Origin: Lachnospiraceae bacterium YSD2013
Lineage (GTDB): Bacteria > Bacillota > Clostridia > Lachnospirales > Lachnospiraceae
Assembly (NCBI GenBank): GCA_900100895.1
Contig: FMTX01000015.1
Coordinates: 1-64,000 of the forward strand
Reading direction: 5' to 3'
Length of the DNA stretch: 64,000 nt
The notes below the pieces were generated by a model that was given only the letters and a program-made list of their open reading frames with translations, did no database searches and was not told the DNA's origin. Each line of letters starts with the position of its first letter. Within the stretch, counting starts at the first letter, position 1. The translations under genes were made by a program, and so were the position numbers. Positions 1 to 7,795 of the stretch are shown here, in pieces.

Positions 1-172
1 TGAGACTATGAGAGTCTTAAAAACGCACAAAGCTCCAGAGGATGATGCGGTATACCGGTTTATTCTGAAGAAAGAAGCTGAAGGAAAATCGAAACGTCAG
101 GCTAAGATAGCGGGACTGAATAAGTTTCTGCGAATTTATTATGCTCGTGTAAGCGAAGTTTACAAAGCATAA
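1..172 (+). CDS. IS110-family transposase, C-terminal end (partial)
   Basis: The window opens inside an open frame that ends with TAA at 170-172. The visible 56 residues include a basic EGKSKRQAKIAGLNKFLRIY stretch and end in SEVYKA. I recognise this as the extreme C-terminus of IS110-type transposases, which carry out site-specific insertion with a DEDD-type catalytic centre. The catalytic part lies outside the window, so activity cannot be judged. A short terminator follows at once. The family call rests on a short C-terminal resemblance only. Confidence 0.6.
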   Translation, partial: ETMRVLKTHKAPEDDAVYRFILKKEAEGKSKRQAKIAGLNKFLRIYYARVSEVYKA

Positions 173-198
173 AAAAGTAGAAAATACAGCTTATTATT

Positions 199-221
199 GG
201 CTGATGAAAGTCAGCCTTTTT
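199..221 (+). terminator. Intrinsic terminator after the transposase end
   Basis: GGCTGA (199-204) pairs with TCAGCC (211-216) over a 6-base loop and is followed by TTTTTA. It lies 27 bases after the transposase stop. Confidence 0.7.
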
Positions 222-257
222 AGTGTACACAAAAATAATAAGAACAAGGCAAAAAGA

Positions 258-308
258 AAAACCTGCTGAGAAAAGTAATTTACTCTTGACTTTTCTTAGC
301 AGGTTTTT
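258..308. terminator. Long inverted repeat, probable bidirectional terminator
   Basis: A 17-base arm at 258-274 is matched by its reverse complement at 290-306 with one mismatch. A-rich sequence lies on the left and TTTTTTT on the right, so it could terminate transcription from both sides. It lies just beyond the IS110 coding end, so it could also be part of the element's right end. The remaining 173-445 gap holds no gene. Confidence 0.65.
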
Positions 309-410
309 TTGCGTGATTGTTCTTTCTTTTGCACAATATAGGCAGTTGGCAAAAGAAGAAATATGGGCTATAATAACCCACAGTGTTTTAATAGCAGACA
401 ATTTGCTTGT

Positions 411-427
411 GTGATAATGTGTATCAC
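411..427. promoter_or_regulatory. Candidate operator palindrome before the lyase-like gene
   Basis: GTGATA (411-416) and TATCAC (422-427) form a perfect 6-bp inverted repeat with a 5-base centre, 19 bases before the start codon at 446. The cognate regulator is unknown. A TATAAT-like hexamer also occurs at 368-373. Confidence 0.35.
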
Positions 428-445
428 CGACGCAGAGGATAAATT

Positions 446-1699
446 ATGAGTAAATTAGAATTCAGTGCAGAAATCGAAAGACTTGCAGAGGAGGCGGAGC
501 GCGAGTGTAAGCCTTATTTTGAGGCGATTGACAAGGTCGCGTTTCATAATTCCAAGAAAGTGCTTGAGGCATTCCTTGAGAACGGAGTGGCTTATCAGGA
601 CTTTCAGGAGGTTAACGGATACGCTTTCTTTGACGAGGCAAGAGATAAGATAGAGAAGGTCTTCGCGGAGGCTCTCGGGGCTGAGGATGCGCTTGTGCGT
701 GCTCAGATTATGTCGGGTACCAATGCGATTTGGCTTACATTGTCGGGACTTTTACATCCCGGTGATACCATGATAGCGATTTCAGGTACGCCTTACGATC
801 CGTTGCAGGAGATTATGGGTACGAGAGGAGACAGTCCTCTTTCACTTATGCGTAACGGTGTTAAGTACGAGGAAATTGCGCTTGTTAACGATGATTTTGA
901 TTATGAGAAGATTGAGGCGCGCCTGCGTAAGGGTGATGTAACGCTTGTGGAGATTCAGCGTTCATGCGGATATACGTTAAGACGCGGCACCACCATCGCG
1001 CAGATGGAGAAGGTCTGCTCGCTTATCAAGAGCATCGATGAAAATATTATTATTATGTGTGACAACTGCTACGGTGAGCTCGTGGAAGAGAAGGAGCCCA
1101 CTGAAGTAGGTGTAGATATTATGGCAGGTTCCCTTATGCACAATCTGGGCGGCGGCGTGGCTACTTCCGGTGGTTATGTGGCAGGTAAGGCTCACCTTAT
1201 CGAGCAGGTGGCAGACCGCCTTACTTCCCCCGGTATGGGCAAGTATCTGGGAGCCAATTACAATCAGAACATAAAGTTCTTAAAAGGCCTCTTTGTGGCA
1301 CCTCACACAGTAGCCAATGCACTTAAGGTGGCTGCTTTCACAAGCTATATGCTTGAGAAAATGGGGGTCAAGGAGGTTGTACCCAAGTACTCCGAGAAGA
1401 GAAGCGACATCATTCAGAGATTCAACTTCGAATCGGAGGAAGCACAGGTACTTTTCTGCAGTACCCTTCAGTCCGTTTCGCCGGTTGATTCACTGTACGA
1501 ATCAGTACCTTGCGAGATGCCGGGATATCCTCACAATGAGATTATGTCTGCGGGTTGCTTTGCGCAAGGGTCTACCATTGAGCTTACCTGCGACGGCCCC
1601 GTTGTGGAGCCTTATACCGTATTTATGCAGGGCGGATTAACTTACGAAACAGGAAAGTTAAGCATTATGGCCGCACTTTCCAAACTTAACTTAATTTAA
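446..1699 (+). CDS. Methionine gamma-lyase-like (aluminium-resistance family) PLP-fold protein with altered active site
   Basis: The 417-residue protein has the length and motifs of the methionine gamma-lyase/aluminium-resistance family, cytosolic PLP enzymes of the Cys/Met-metabolism fold. GTPYDPLQEIMG, DNCYGELVE (with the PLP-ring Asp) and the DRLTSPGMG region are all recognisable. Two normally strongly conserved segments differ. The PLP-lysine motif, usually like SLIKNPGGG, reads SLMHNLGGG, with His at residue 232. QRSRGYS reads QRSCGYT. The protein may therefore be a pseudo-enzyme or use altered chemistry. The start has GAGGAT 8 bases upstream. It is followed at 23 bases by the PnuC-like gene, probably in one operon. 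The family call is firm; activity is doubtful. Confidence 0.85.
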   Translation: MSKLEFSAEIERLAEEAERECKPYFEAIDKVAFHNSKKVLEAFLENGVAYQDFQEVNGYAFFDEARDKIEKVFAEALGAEDALVRAQIMSGTNAIWLTLSGLLHPGDTMIAISGTPYDPLQEIMGTRGDSPLSLMRNGVKYEEIALVNDDFDYEKIEARLRKGDVTLVEIQRSCGYTLRRGTTIAQMEKVCSLIKSIDENIIIMCDNCYGELVEEKEPTEVGVDIMAGSLMHNLGGGVATSGGYVAGKAHLIEQVADRLTSPGMGKYLGANYNQNIKFLKGLFVAPHTVANALKVAAFTSYMLEKMGVKEVVPKYSEKRSDIIQRFNFESEEAQVLFCSTLQSVSPVDSLYESVPCEMPGYPHNEIMSAGCFAQGSTIELTCDGPVVEPYTVFMQGGLTYETGKLSIMAALSKLNLI

Positions 1700-1722
1700 C
1701 GGATTGAAAGGAAATTGAATAT

Positions 1723-2523
1723 ATGAATACCAATGAAGCAAGCGCAGGCAAGAAGGAAGGCCTTCTTTTGCGTGCCAAAAAATACTTTAGCACTTACGAA
1801 AAGCTTTGGATGCTTTCGATGTTTATACTTACCGTTGTACTGGCGATTCTTCTTCCCGAGGATGATGCCAACGGAGTAAGCGGTATAGTAATCACTGTTT
1901 TATATGTTTTTGACGTTTTAATCGGACTCTTCTGTGAGCTTCTTTTTTCCAAGCAAAATAAATGGGCGTTCCTCATTTACAACATCGTAGAGATAATCGA
2001 GATTACCACAATGATTATCCTGCGTACGAGATTCGCTTCCATGGCGGTTGCGATGTTTTACTGGATTCCCGCTCACACGCTCGGATTCTTCCAGTGGAGA
2101 CGTTTTAAGGATAAGAAAGATAAGAACGTTACGGTTGTAAGAAAGCTTAAGACCTGGCAGACGGTTCTTATCTTTGTACTTACCGTAGTATGGACACTCG
2201 GTATCGGTTACCTGGTAGCAAGATTCAGCCCCGAGACAGACTTTTATTCAAATGATATGCTCGTTAAGGTTATCGCTTACATGGATGCGTGCTTAAGCAT
2301 CATGAGCATTATCGACGGAATACTCATGTTCTTCAGATCCAGAGAGTCCTGGTGGACCTGGTATCTCTACATTATCGTCGAGACTATCGTAAATATTATT
2401 TCAGGTCAGTGGATACTTCTTGTGTACAAGATCGGTTATCTTACCAACACCACTTACGGACTTATCAAGTGGTCGAAGTACATTAAGGAGAATGAAGGAA
2501 CGGAGCCTGATAAGGCAGCATAA
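1723..2523 (+). CDS. PnuC-family transporter (nicotinamide riboside/mononucleotide type)
   Basis: A 266-residue membrane protein with about seven hydrophobic segments. The C-terminal part (WWTWYLYIIVETIVNIISGQ, then WILLVYKIGYLTNTTYGLIKW) matches the conserved substrate-binding region of PnuC vitamin transporters, which move unphosphorylated nicotinamide riboside or related vitamins by facilitated diffusion. The hydrophilic N-terminus is about 25 residues. The start is preceded by AAAGGAAATT. No NAD-responsive riboswitch is visible. Its association with the lyase-like gene is by spacing only. Thiamine or riboflavin precursors are possible alternative substrates. Confidence 0.8.
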   Translation: MNTNEASAGKKEGLLLRAKKYFSTYEKLWMLSMFILTVVLAILLPEDDANGVSGIVITVLYVFDVLIGLFCELLFSKQNKWAFLIYNIVEIIEITTMIILRTRFASMAVAMFYWIPAHTLGFFQWRRFKDKKDKNVTVVRKLKTWQTVLIFVLTVVWTLGIGYLVARFSPETDFYSNDMLVKVIAYMDACLSIMSIIDGILMFFRSRESWWTWYLYIIVETIVNIISGQWILLVYKIGYLTNTTYGLIKWSKYIKENEGTEPDKAA

Positions 2524-2550
2524 GATTCCTGTATTTCGGACAAAGAAAAA

Positions 2551-2579
2551 GGGCGGTGCACTCGCAAGTGCATCGCCCT
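2551..2579. terminator. Bidirectional terminator between convergent genes
   Basis: GGGCGGTGCACT and AGTGCATCGCCC pair over the loop CGCA with one G-U wobble. It is flanked by TATTAT on the right, and by AAAGAAAAA on the left (a U-tract for the minus strand). It separates the pnuC-like gene from the convergent TIR gene. Confidence 0.85.
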
Positions 2580-2590
2580 ATTATAATGCC

Positions 2591-5500
2591 TTAATTGATG
2601 TTGTATTTAACCTTTTCTTCCTCGGTTAACGCAGCGCCGGGAAATTGTCTTTCAGCTTCCTCGATAAGGGCCTTGTAGTCCTTGTAAGCGGTCTTATAAA
2701 GCTTGCCGGAAGAAGCGATGATAAATGACTTCTCAGAGGGGATATAAGCACCACCGTAAGTTACAGAAGCACATACGCCGTAGCTGTTTGTCTCAAGCAG
2801 GTACAGGCAGGTAGCGTCACATACAGCGAGGTATCCGTCACCCGCACAGGTAGGACGCTTCAGTTCGAATACCGGGTCAAAAGAATTGGTATAGGTCTTG
2901 TCTTCAATATTACGTATCGATGCCTTTAAATCGTCGCCCTGAAGAATAAGGTTCTTATCATCGGGTGCGAAGAAGATAGCACAGTGAGATCTTGCGTAAA
3001 AAGGAACCTCGTCGATAGTCTTGCCATCAGCCGCATTGAGGATGCGAAGCTTACCGTCCATACAAGCCATGGCAACGGTCTTACCGTCATGACTTACTGC
3101 CACGAAATTAAGGGAGTAAGCATCGGAAACCTCGCGAAGTGCGTCGTTGTCATAAAGAGTTTCGTTCTTGGTAGCAACGTCTATTTTAATAAGATTCATA
3201 TCTGAAGCGGATACGAATACTGACTTACCGTCTTCGGTCACCACAGCGTTGTTGATGGAAGCGGTGCCGTCGGAATCAAGAAGCATTTTCTTTTGCTCCG
3301 TATCTATAACGGTAATGTGGCGATTGTCCCACAATACTGCGTATCGGCCGTTTTCCGAAAGGTAACCGTGGAACAGTTTACTGTCGCTTGAGCCAAGCTT
3401 TTCATATGAAATCGAATCAATCTTACCGGTCGAAGTATCGATAGTGTACATGGTCTCGTATGAGAACAACAGTACATTGTCGCCGCGGAAACCATCGAGG
3501 ATGGTGTAAGTGCTGTCAAGCTGAGCCTCGGCAATAAGCTTACCGTCCTTGGATATTACGAGGTAACTGTCAGCCTTGTCACGTCTGGTAACGAAGTAGT
3601 CCGAGCCGAGGGGTGCGGTCTTTAAAGTAGTGAAATAATCCACATAGTCAGCGATTTCGGTAAGGTCACCCGCAGTGTGGTACTTCATAATCTGAATCGC
3701 AGATGAATATGCCGAGCGAATCGCTATAACACCGTCCATGATAATAATCTGTCTGATGGACGAGTTAACGTCAAAGGTGTTGTCCTTATAAATAGTGCCT
3801 TCGTGAAAGTTAACGGTATATATACGACCGTTGTCGTCGCTTACGAAACCGACTGCGTTGTCTCTTCTTAAATCAAGGGTGACTGTGTCGCCGGGAAGAT
3901 TCATGGAAGCGACGAGCTTGCTGGTAAGTTCATTGTAAGTAAAGGCTTCTGCTTCCACAGCGATAACTATCTCGGAGAAGGTCTCGCCTGCTGCCGTGTC
4001 GTATGAATGAGCCTTGATCTTTAAATCAAAGGTCGCATTGGAGCGAATGGAGCAGGGAACCTCTCTTGTCCACATAATGTTACCGGTCTGAGGATTGATG
4101 AGGTCAAGGTATATTGTCTTGACGCCGGTCATTACAAAGTCCTGGTTGCATGAGAGAACCGCAAGGTTGCCAAGCGCGGTGTAGGCATACTCCAGAACGT
4201 AGTCGTCGGAAAGTCTGGTCAGATTGAAGGTGTTCTTGTCGATATTGTAGGCGGCGATATCAATTCTTTCGGTATCGGCTTTTCTGTATGTAAAAAGAAG
4301 ATACTCTTCATCGCGGCTTATATCGATCTGCGAGTAAACCGAACCTTCAACCGGAAACTCTATGGTGCTTATTTCCTTGCCCTTTGAAAGGTCGAGGGAG
4401 ACTACGGAATTGTCTATAAGAAGGTAGCCAGTATTTCTCTCGGCGCTGATTGTGGCACCGTCTATGTATGAGTCGGACTCGAAACTGAATAACTTTTCGC
4501 CTGTAAAGGAGTATTTGTCCAAAGAATAATCGGACAAAATATATAATCCGTCAGCGTCGGCAAAGAAATCGTCAACCTTAACAAGGTAATTATTCTTGCC
4601 TACCGCGGGAGAAATCTTGCATACAAGCTCCCAGGTTTCTGCATCCCACACGTAAACATTGTAGCCGTTATCTCTTGTGAGGAGGTGTTTCTTGTCGGTG
4701 CTTAACTTCTCATCGAGAGGAGTAAGGTCATGCTCAAGTATTCTGTCAAAGGCCATCTCCTCACCGGTATCGTAAGCGTGAAGCACTTGGCTCAATGCAT
4801 ACTCGGCTTCGGGTACGTAAGGACGTTCATTGCCGGGACCGGGAAGTCCGGCGATTGCTACCAAAGCTGCGTCCTCGCGGTTGCCTTCGTTCATGAGAGA
4901 CAGAGCTTCTTTGGCAAAGAAGCGGGACTGGTTCTCCTGCTTAAGCTTGTACTCTTCAAGGATTTCGTCGGCAAGCTGTGTCTTTTCGTCGGCAAGCTGA
5001 GCCTTTTCATTGGCAAGGGTGGTCATCTTGTCGGCAACGTTGGCGTGGTACAGACCAAACGCAATACCGGCAATCGCAATGATTCCTGCGGCTGCGGATA
5101 CCAAAGAAACTGTACGTCTTACGATACGCTCTCTGTGGCGCTGCCTTAAGTCGTCGTAGTTACAACCGATGACGGGGGCTACGAGACGGAGAATTTCTGT
5201 CTTAAATTTCTTGTTGCGTTCACTTGCCGTTTCACCGCGAACGTCGGCGGCAAGAGGCTCGACGGGGTTACCGTTTTCGTCGTTTAAAAGAAGCTCGGGG
5301 AAGCTTTCATTGGGCTCGCCTTCCACCAAGACTGCGAGAACGTTCTCACGTCCGTGAAGCTTGATAAATGTTTCGATTTCTTTCTGAACCCATTCGGACT
5401 CGGGAGTTCTGGGGGAGCAGATTACTATGAGGTGCTCGGATTCCTTAAGTGCCTCGCCGATGTTGTCGCTTAAGTTGCTTCCGATGGGGAGCTCTTCCTG

Positions 5501-5650
5501 ATCTCTGAATACGCGCTCGATTTTCTTAATACCGAGACGCTTCTGAACCGACTTGGGAATCTTGTAGGTCTCAAGACCGGTATGGACTTTCTTGGCAATC
5601 TCCATGTCGAGAGGAGCGTGCCTGTAACTGATAAATGCATTGTACTTCAT
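2591..5650 (-). CDS. TIR domain - transmembrane - coiled coil - beta-propeller protein
   Basis: The 1019-residue protein starts with a TIR domain (about 1-165) opening with NAFISYRH, with VFRDQEELPIGS as the BB-loop-like segment and WVQKEIETF providing a candidate catalytic Glu91 as in NAD-hydrolysing TIRs. One membrane helix (about 181-200) follows, then a charged coiled coil with repeated EKxQLADE (about 206-242). About 740 residues of degenerate WD40/PQQ-like blades follow (for example VYVWDAETWELV and LRILNAADGKTIDEV). The layout suggests a membrane-anchored sensor with TIR in the cytosol. It lies 44 bases after the DHH phosphoesterase gene on the same strand, with AAGGAAA before the start. 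NADase or scaffold activity and any defence role are inference. Confidence 0.85.
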   Translation of the reverse strand: MKYNAFISYRHAPLDMEIAKKVHTGLETYKIPKSVQKRLGIKKIERVFRDQEELPIGSNLSDNIGEALKESEHLIVICSPRTPESEWVQKEIETFIKLHGRENVLAVLVEGEPNESFPELLLNDENGNPVEPLAADVRGETASERNKKFKTEILRLVAPVIGCNYDDLRQRHRERIVRRTVSLVSAAAGIIAIAGIAFGLYHANVADKMTTLANEKAQLADEKTQLADEILEEYKLKQENQSRFFAKEALSLMNEGNREDAALVAIAGLPGPGNERPYVPEAEYALSQVLHAYDTGEEMAFDRILEHDLTPLDEKLSTDKKHLLTRDNGYNVYVWDAETWELVCKISPAVGKNNYLVKVDDFFADADGLYILSDYSLDKYSFTGEKLFSFESDSYIDGATISAERNTGYLLIDNSVVSLDLSKGKEISTIEFPVEGSVYSQIDISRDEEYLLFTYRKADTERIDIAAYNIDKNTFNLTRLSDDYVLEYAYTALGNLAVLSCNQDFVMTGVKTIYLDLINPQTGNIMWTREVPCSIRSNATFDLKIKAHSYDTAAGETFSEIVIAVEAEAFTYNELTSKLVASMNLPGDTVTLDLRRDNAVGFVSDDNGRIYTVNFHEGTIYKDNTFDVNSSIRQIIIMDGVIAIRSAYSSAIQIMKYHTAGDLTEIADYVDYFTTLKTAPLGSDYFVTRRDKADSYLVISKDGKLIAEAQLDSTYTILDGFRGDNVLLFSYETMYTIDTSTGKIDSISYEKLGSSDSKLFHGYLSENGRYAVLWDNRHITVIDTEQKKMLLDSDGTASINNAVVTEDGKSVFVSASDMNLIKIDVATKNETLYDNDALREVSDAYSLNFVAVSHDGKTVAMACMDGKLRILNAADGKTIDEVPFYARSHCAIFFAPDDKNLILQGDDLKASIRNIEDKTYTNSFDPVFELKRPTCAGDGYLAVCDATCLYLLETNSYGVCASVTYGGAYIPSEKSFIIASSGKLYKTAYKDYKALIEEAERQFPGAALTEEEKVKYNIN

Positions 5651-5694
5651 AAATTGTATTTCCTTATTGCTTGTATTGCTGAATAGTCCCGGGA

Positions 5695-7206
5695 TTAGTC
5701 TTCCGCGGGAGTATAAGTCTTATAGAAGATTTCTCTGTTGATTACATATACGTCAGAGGTGTCGTCGGCCCTTACGGCAAGGAAGTCGCCGGGAGTTCCG
5801 AGGTAGTATTTGTGCTCGTCCCATGCCGTGAATACCTTGACTCTATTAGTCAATTCTCTTGCGAATACACCGCTGGAGCTGCAGGATAAGCAACTCTTGG
5901 CAAAAGGAAGAAGTGAAATACGCGCGCCGTCCTCCATGTCGATAACCGTAGGAGGATAATCGCCGGGATATACGTACGGATCGGAGAGCTTTTGGTAGGA
6001 ACGCTTGAAGCGCTCGCCGGTGCAAGGGTAAATCTCGCCCTCGACGCCTATGATGATGTATAAGTCCTCTTCAACATCCACATCCACGTCACCCTCGAGA
6101 GTTCTGACGGTAATCTTTCCGCCGGGCTTGGCAAACTTGGAAGCCTCGACATAGCCCACAGATACGGGATTCTTAACGTAGTGGGACATTTGCGATATGT
6201 CTTCGTGATGATTTGAAGCGTAGATGATTTCGGAGTCTTTAAAATATTGACTCATTCGGTCATCGATATATTTATCAAGCGATTCCTTCTCATAAGGGAT
6301 GCTTGCTTTCTCCATCAGGTCTTTCTTAAGAAGACCGCCGGCCTTGTACATGTGACCGCCGCCACCGCCCATGCCTTCCGCAAGGTAAGACGCAAGCTCA
6401 CCGGCTCTGACTTCCTTGATACAGCTTCTTACCGAAAGCTTAACGCCGAAAGGAAGAATACTGTAGACCAGACAAGTGTCGACACCGCTCACCTCAAGGA
6501 ACATATCGCTGATGATACCGAGAATGTTGGGGTCGCAGGGAGCGGCCTCGATGATACCGTAGCGGTACTCATCATCGTATCTCGCGCCGTTAAGAGCGTC
6601 ACCGGCTATGCTGAGCTCCTCTCTTGAAAGGTTAGAGTTCTTAAACATAAGAATGTCGTCAATCTTAAACTTGGCGAAGTCTCTTAAGTCCTTGTCAGCG
6701 GGGTGTGATATCTCGGCAAATCCGCCGGTATCGGTCATAAGTCCGTAGTAGAGTGCCGTGGAGACATTAATGTCGGAATTGATGTCCACGTTTTCTTTCT
6801 GCAGGAGTTCGTAGAGGATGGTGGAGCAGGAGCCGTAAGCGCTGCGCACGTCTGACATCGCGGGAAGCTCGGATGACACCTGATGGTGATCGATTACCGC
6901 AATGTTGTCGGCTTCAAAATAGGTCACGTTGCTTTCCTTGTACTGGCAGTCTACCGTGATGAGCAACTCGGGCTTGTCTATCGAAGTCACGTACTCCGCG
7001 GGAATCTCGAGACGCTCGGTCATAAGCAGAAGATTGGCCTTCTGAATGGGGAACTTGCCACCGTAGACGAAGCGCACATCCTTGCCCTGCGACTTAAGGT
7101 ACGTCGTCAGCGCATATCCGCTGGCCAGCGCATCCGCGTCGGGGTTGTCGTGACACTGCACCACTATATTGTTAAATTTTGTAAAGTCTGATAAGGATAA
7201 AGCCAT
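5695..7206 (-). CDS. DHH/DHHA1-family phosphoesterase with extra C-terminal domain
   Basis: A 503-residue cytosolic protein. DHH motifs appear in order: HDNPDADALASG (I), VDC (II), VIDHHQ (III) and DTGGF (IV). They are followed by the DHHA1 glycine cluster GGGGGHMYKAGG near residue 285. These bind Mn2+ and hydrolyse phosphodiesters in NrnA nano-RNases, pAp phosphatases and cyclic-dinucleotide phosphodiesterases. NrnA-type enzymes are usually about 310-330 residues; here about 170 further residues follow, ending PGDFLAVRADDTSDVYVINR, a domain I do not recognise. It is the first gene of the minus-strand operon with the TIR gene, and AGAGAGG precedes the start. The substrate (nano-RNA, pAp or a cyclic nucleotide) cannot be told from sequence. 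Confidence 0.85.
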   Translation of the reverse strand: MALSLSDFTKFNNIVVQCHDNPDADALASGYALTTYLKSQGKDVRFVYGGKFPIQKANLLLMTERLEIPAEYVTSIDKPELLITVDCQYKESNVTYFEADNIAVIDHHQVSSELPAMSDVRSAYGSCSTILYELLQKENVDINSDINVSTALYYGLMTDTGGFAEISHPADKDLRDFAKFKIDDILMFKNSNLSREELSIAGDALNGARYDDEYRYGIIEAAPCDPNILGIISDMFLEVSGVDTCLVYSILPFGVKLSVRSCIKEVRAGELASYLAEGMGGGGGHMYKAGGLLKKDLMEKASIPYEKESLDKYIDDRMSQYFKDSEIIYASNHHEDISQMSHYVKNPVSVGYVEASKFAKPGGKITVRTLEGDVDVDVEEDLYIIIGVEGEIYPCTGERFKRSYQKLSDPYVYPGDYPPTVIDMEDGARISLLPFAKSCLSCSSSGVFARELTNRVKVFTAWDEHKYYLGTPGDFLAVRADDTSDVYVINREIFYKTYTPAED

Positions 7207-7395
7207 TTATAGCCTCTCTTTCACACTATTTCGAACTTATACTATATCATATTTTCGCAAAAAGTACAGCAACCATACGGTATTGAAAGAATTGCCGCGG
7301 CGGGGATTGTACGTGCTTTTTGGGTGTACCCCCCTGCAATGTAAGCTCTTTTACCGTAAGGCCGGGGCTAGGGAGGGGTTTGTTTCTTGAAAAAG
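7207..7395. other. Divergent intergenic region, left part
   Basis: This A/T-rich segment precedes the minus-strand DHH-TIR operon. AT-rich hexamers resembling -10 elements lie around 7236-7250 on the minus strand, but I could not place a well-spaced -35. From 7290 on I see a G/C-rich stretch with no gene, before the repeat array. Confidence 0.4.
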
Positions 7396-7749
7396 CATAC
7401 CTCGGGAACTGTTTTGGCCATAAGGTATGATTTTTTTGAAAGTGCTTTTGTCAATATTCATACCTTATGGCGCAATTCCCTAAAAAGGTGGGCACAAATA
7501 GTGCGCAATCATTCTTCGAATTCATACCTTATGGGGATTTTGGGCAATAAGGTATGATTTCCTTTGGCTGCAGATGGGGCGAAGACTCATACCTCGGAGG
7601 CAATTGGGGCAATAAGGTATGATTTTTGTCAAAAGAAGGAGCCATGTCATTCATACCTCGAAGAGGTTTTGGCAGATAAGGTATGAATTTGAGAGGGAGA
7701 AGAGTTAAAATCAATCATACCTTTAGGGCGAAATATGGCATAAGGTGGG
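7396..7749. repeat. Array of six 34-bp palindrome-ended units at 64-bp period
   Basis: Units at 7396-7429, 7459-7492, 7523-7556, 7588-7621, 7652-7685 and 7716-7749 are each exactly 34 bp. Each begins CATACCT and ends AGGTATG (units 2 and 6 end AGGTGGG), so the ends are mutually inverted. The unit interior is loosely conserved, with a GGCAATAAGG-like right side. Five spacers of 29, 30, 31, 30 and 30 bp differ in sequence; most start ATTT or AATT and several end ATT, extending the palindrome to about 10 bp per arm. The last unit abuts the probable promoter (TATAAT 7759-7764) of the flavodoxin lipoprotein gene. The array may be a tandem protein-binding array or a string of hairpins. Confidence 0.85.
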
Positions 7750-7758
7750 AAACTGCGC

Positions 7759-7764
7759 TATAAT
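7759..7764 (+). promoter_or_regulatory. Probable -10 element for the flavodoxin lipoprotein operon
   Basis: A perfect TATAAT hexamer lies 31 bases before the start at 7796 and 9 bases after the last array unit. No good -35 is present (TGGCAT at 17-bp spacing lies within the unit), which fits a promoter dependent on something bound to the array. That dependence is inference. Confidence 0.5.
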
Positions 7765-7795
7765 TGGATTAATTTACAGCGAAAGAAGGTTACAG

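Noticed and set aside
223-414. Small open frames around the 258-308 inverted repeat
   Set aside because: They cross a terminator hairpin, lack ribosome-binding sites and resemble no protein.
2591-5650. Thoeris-type defence system
   Set aside because: There is a TIR domain but no ThsA-like effector beside it, and the membrane/propeller layout differs from ThsB.
7529-7714. Open frame on the minus strand across the repeat array
   Set aside because: It is a by-product of the repeats, has no ribosome-binding site, and the 64-bp period is not a multiple of three.
7396-7749. CRISPR array
   Set aside because: Unit and spacer lengths look right, but the 34-bp units differ strongly in their interiors, two have altered ends, and no cas gene is near. 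I report it as a palindromic repeat array instead.
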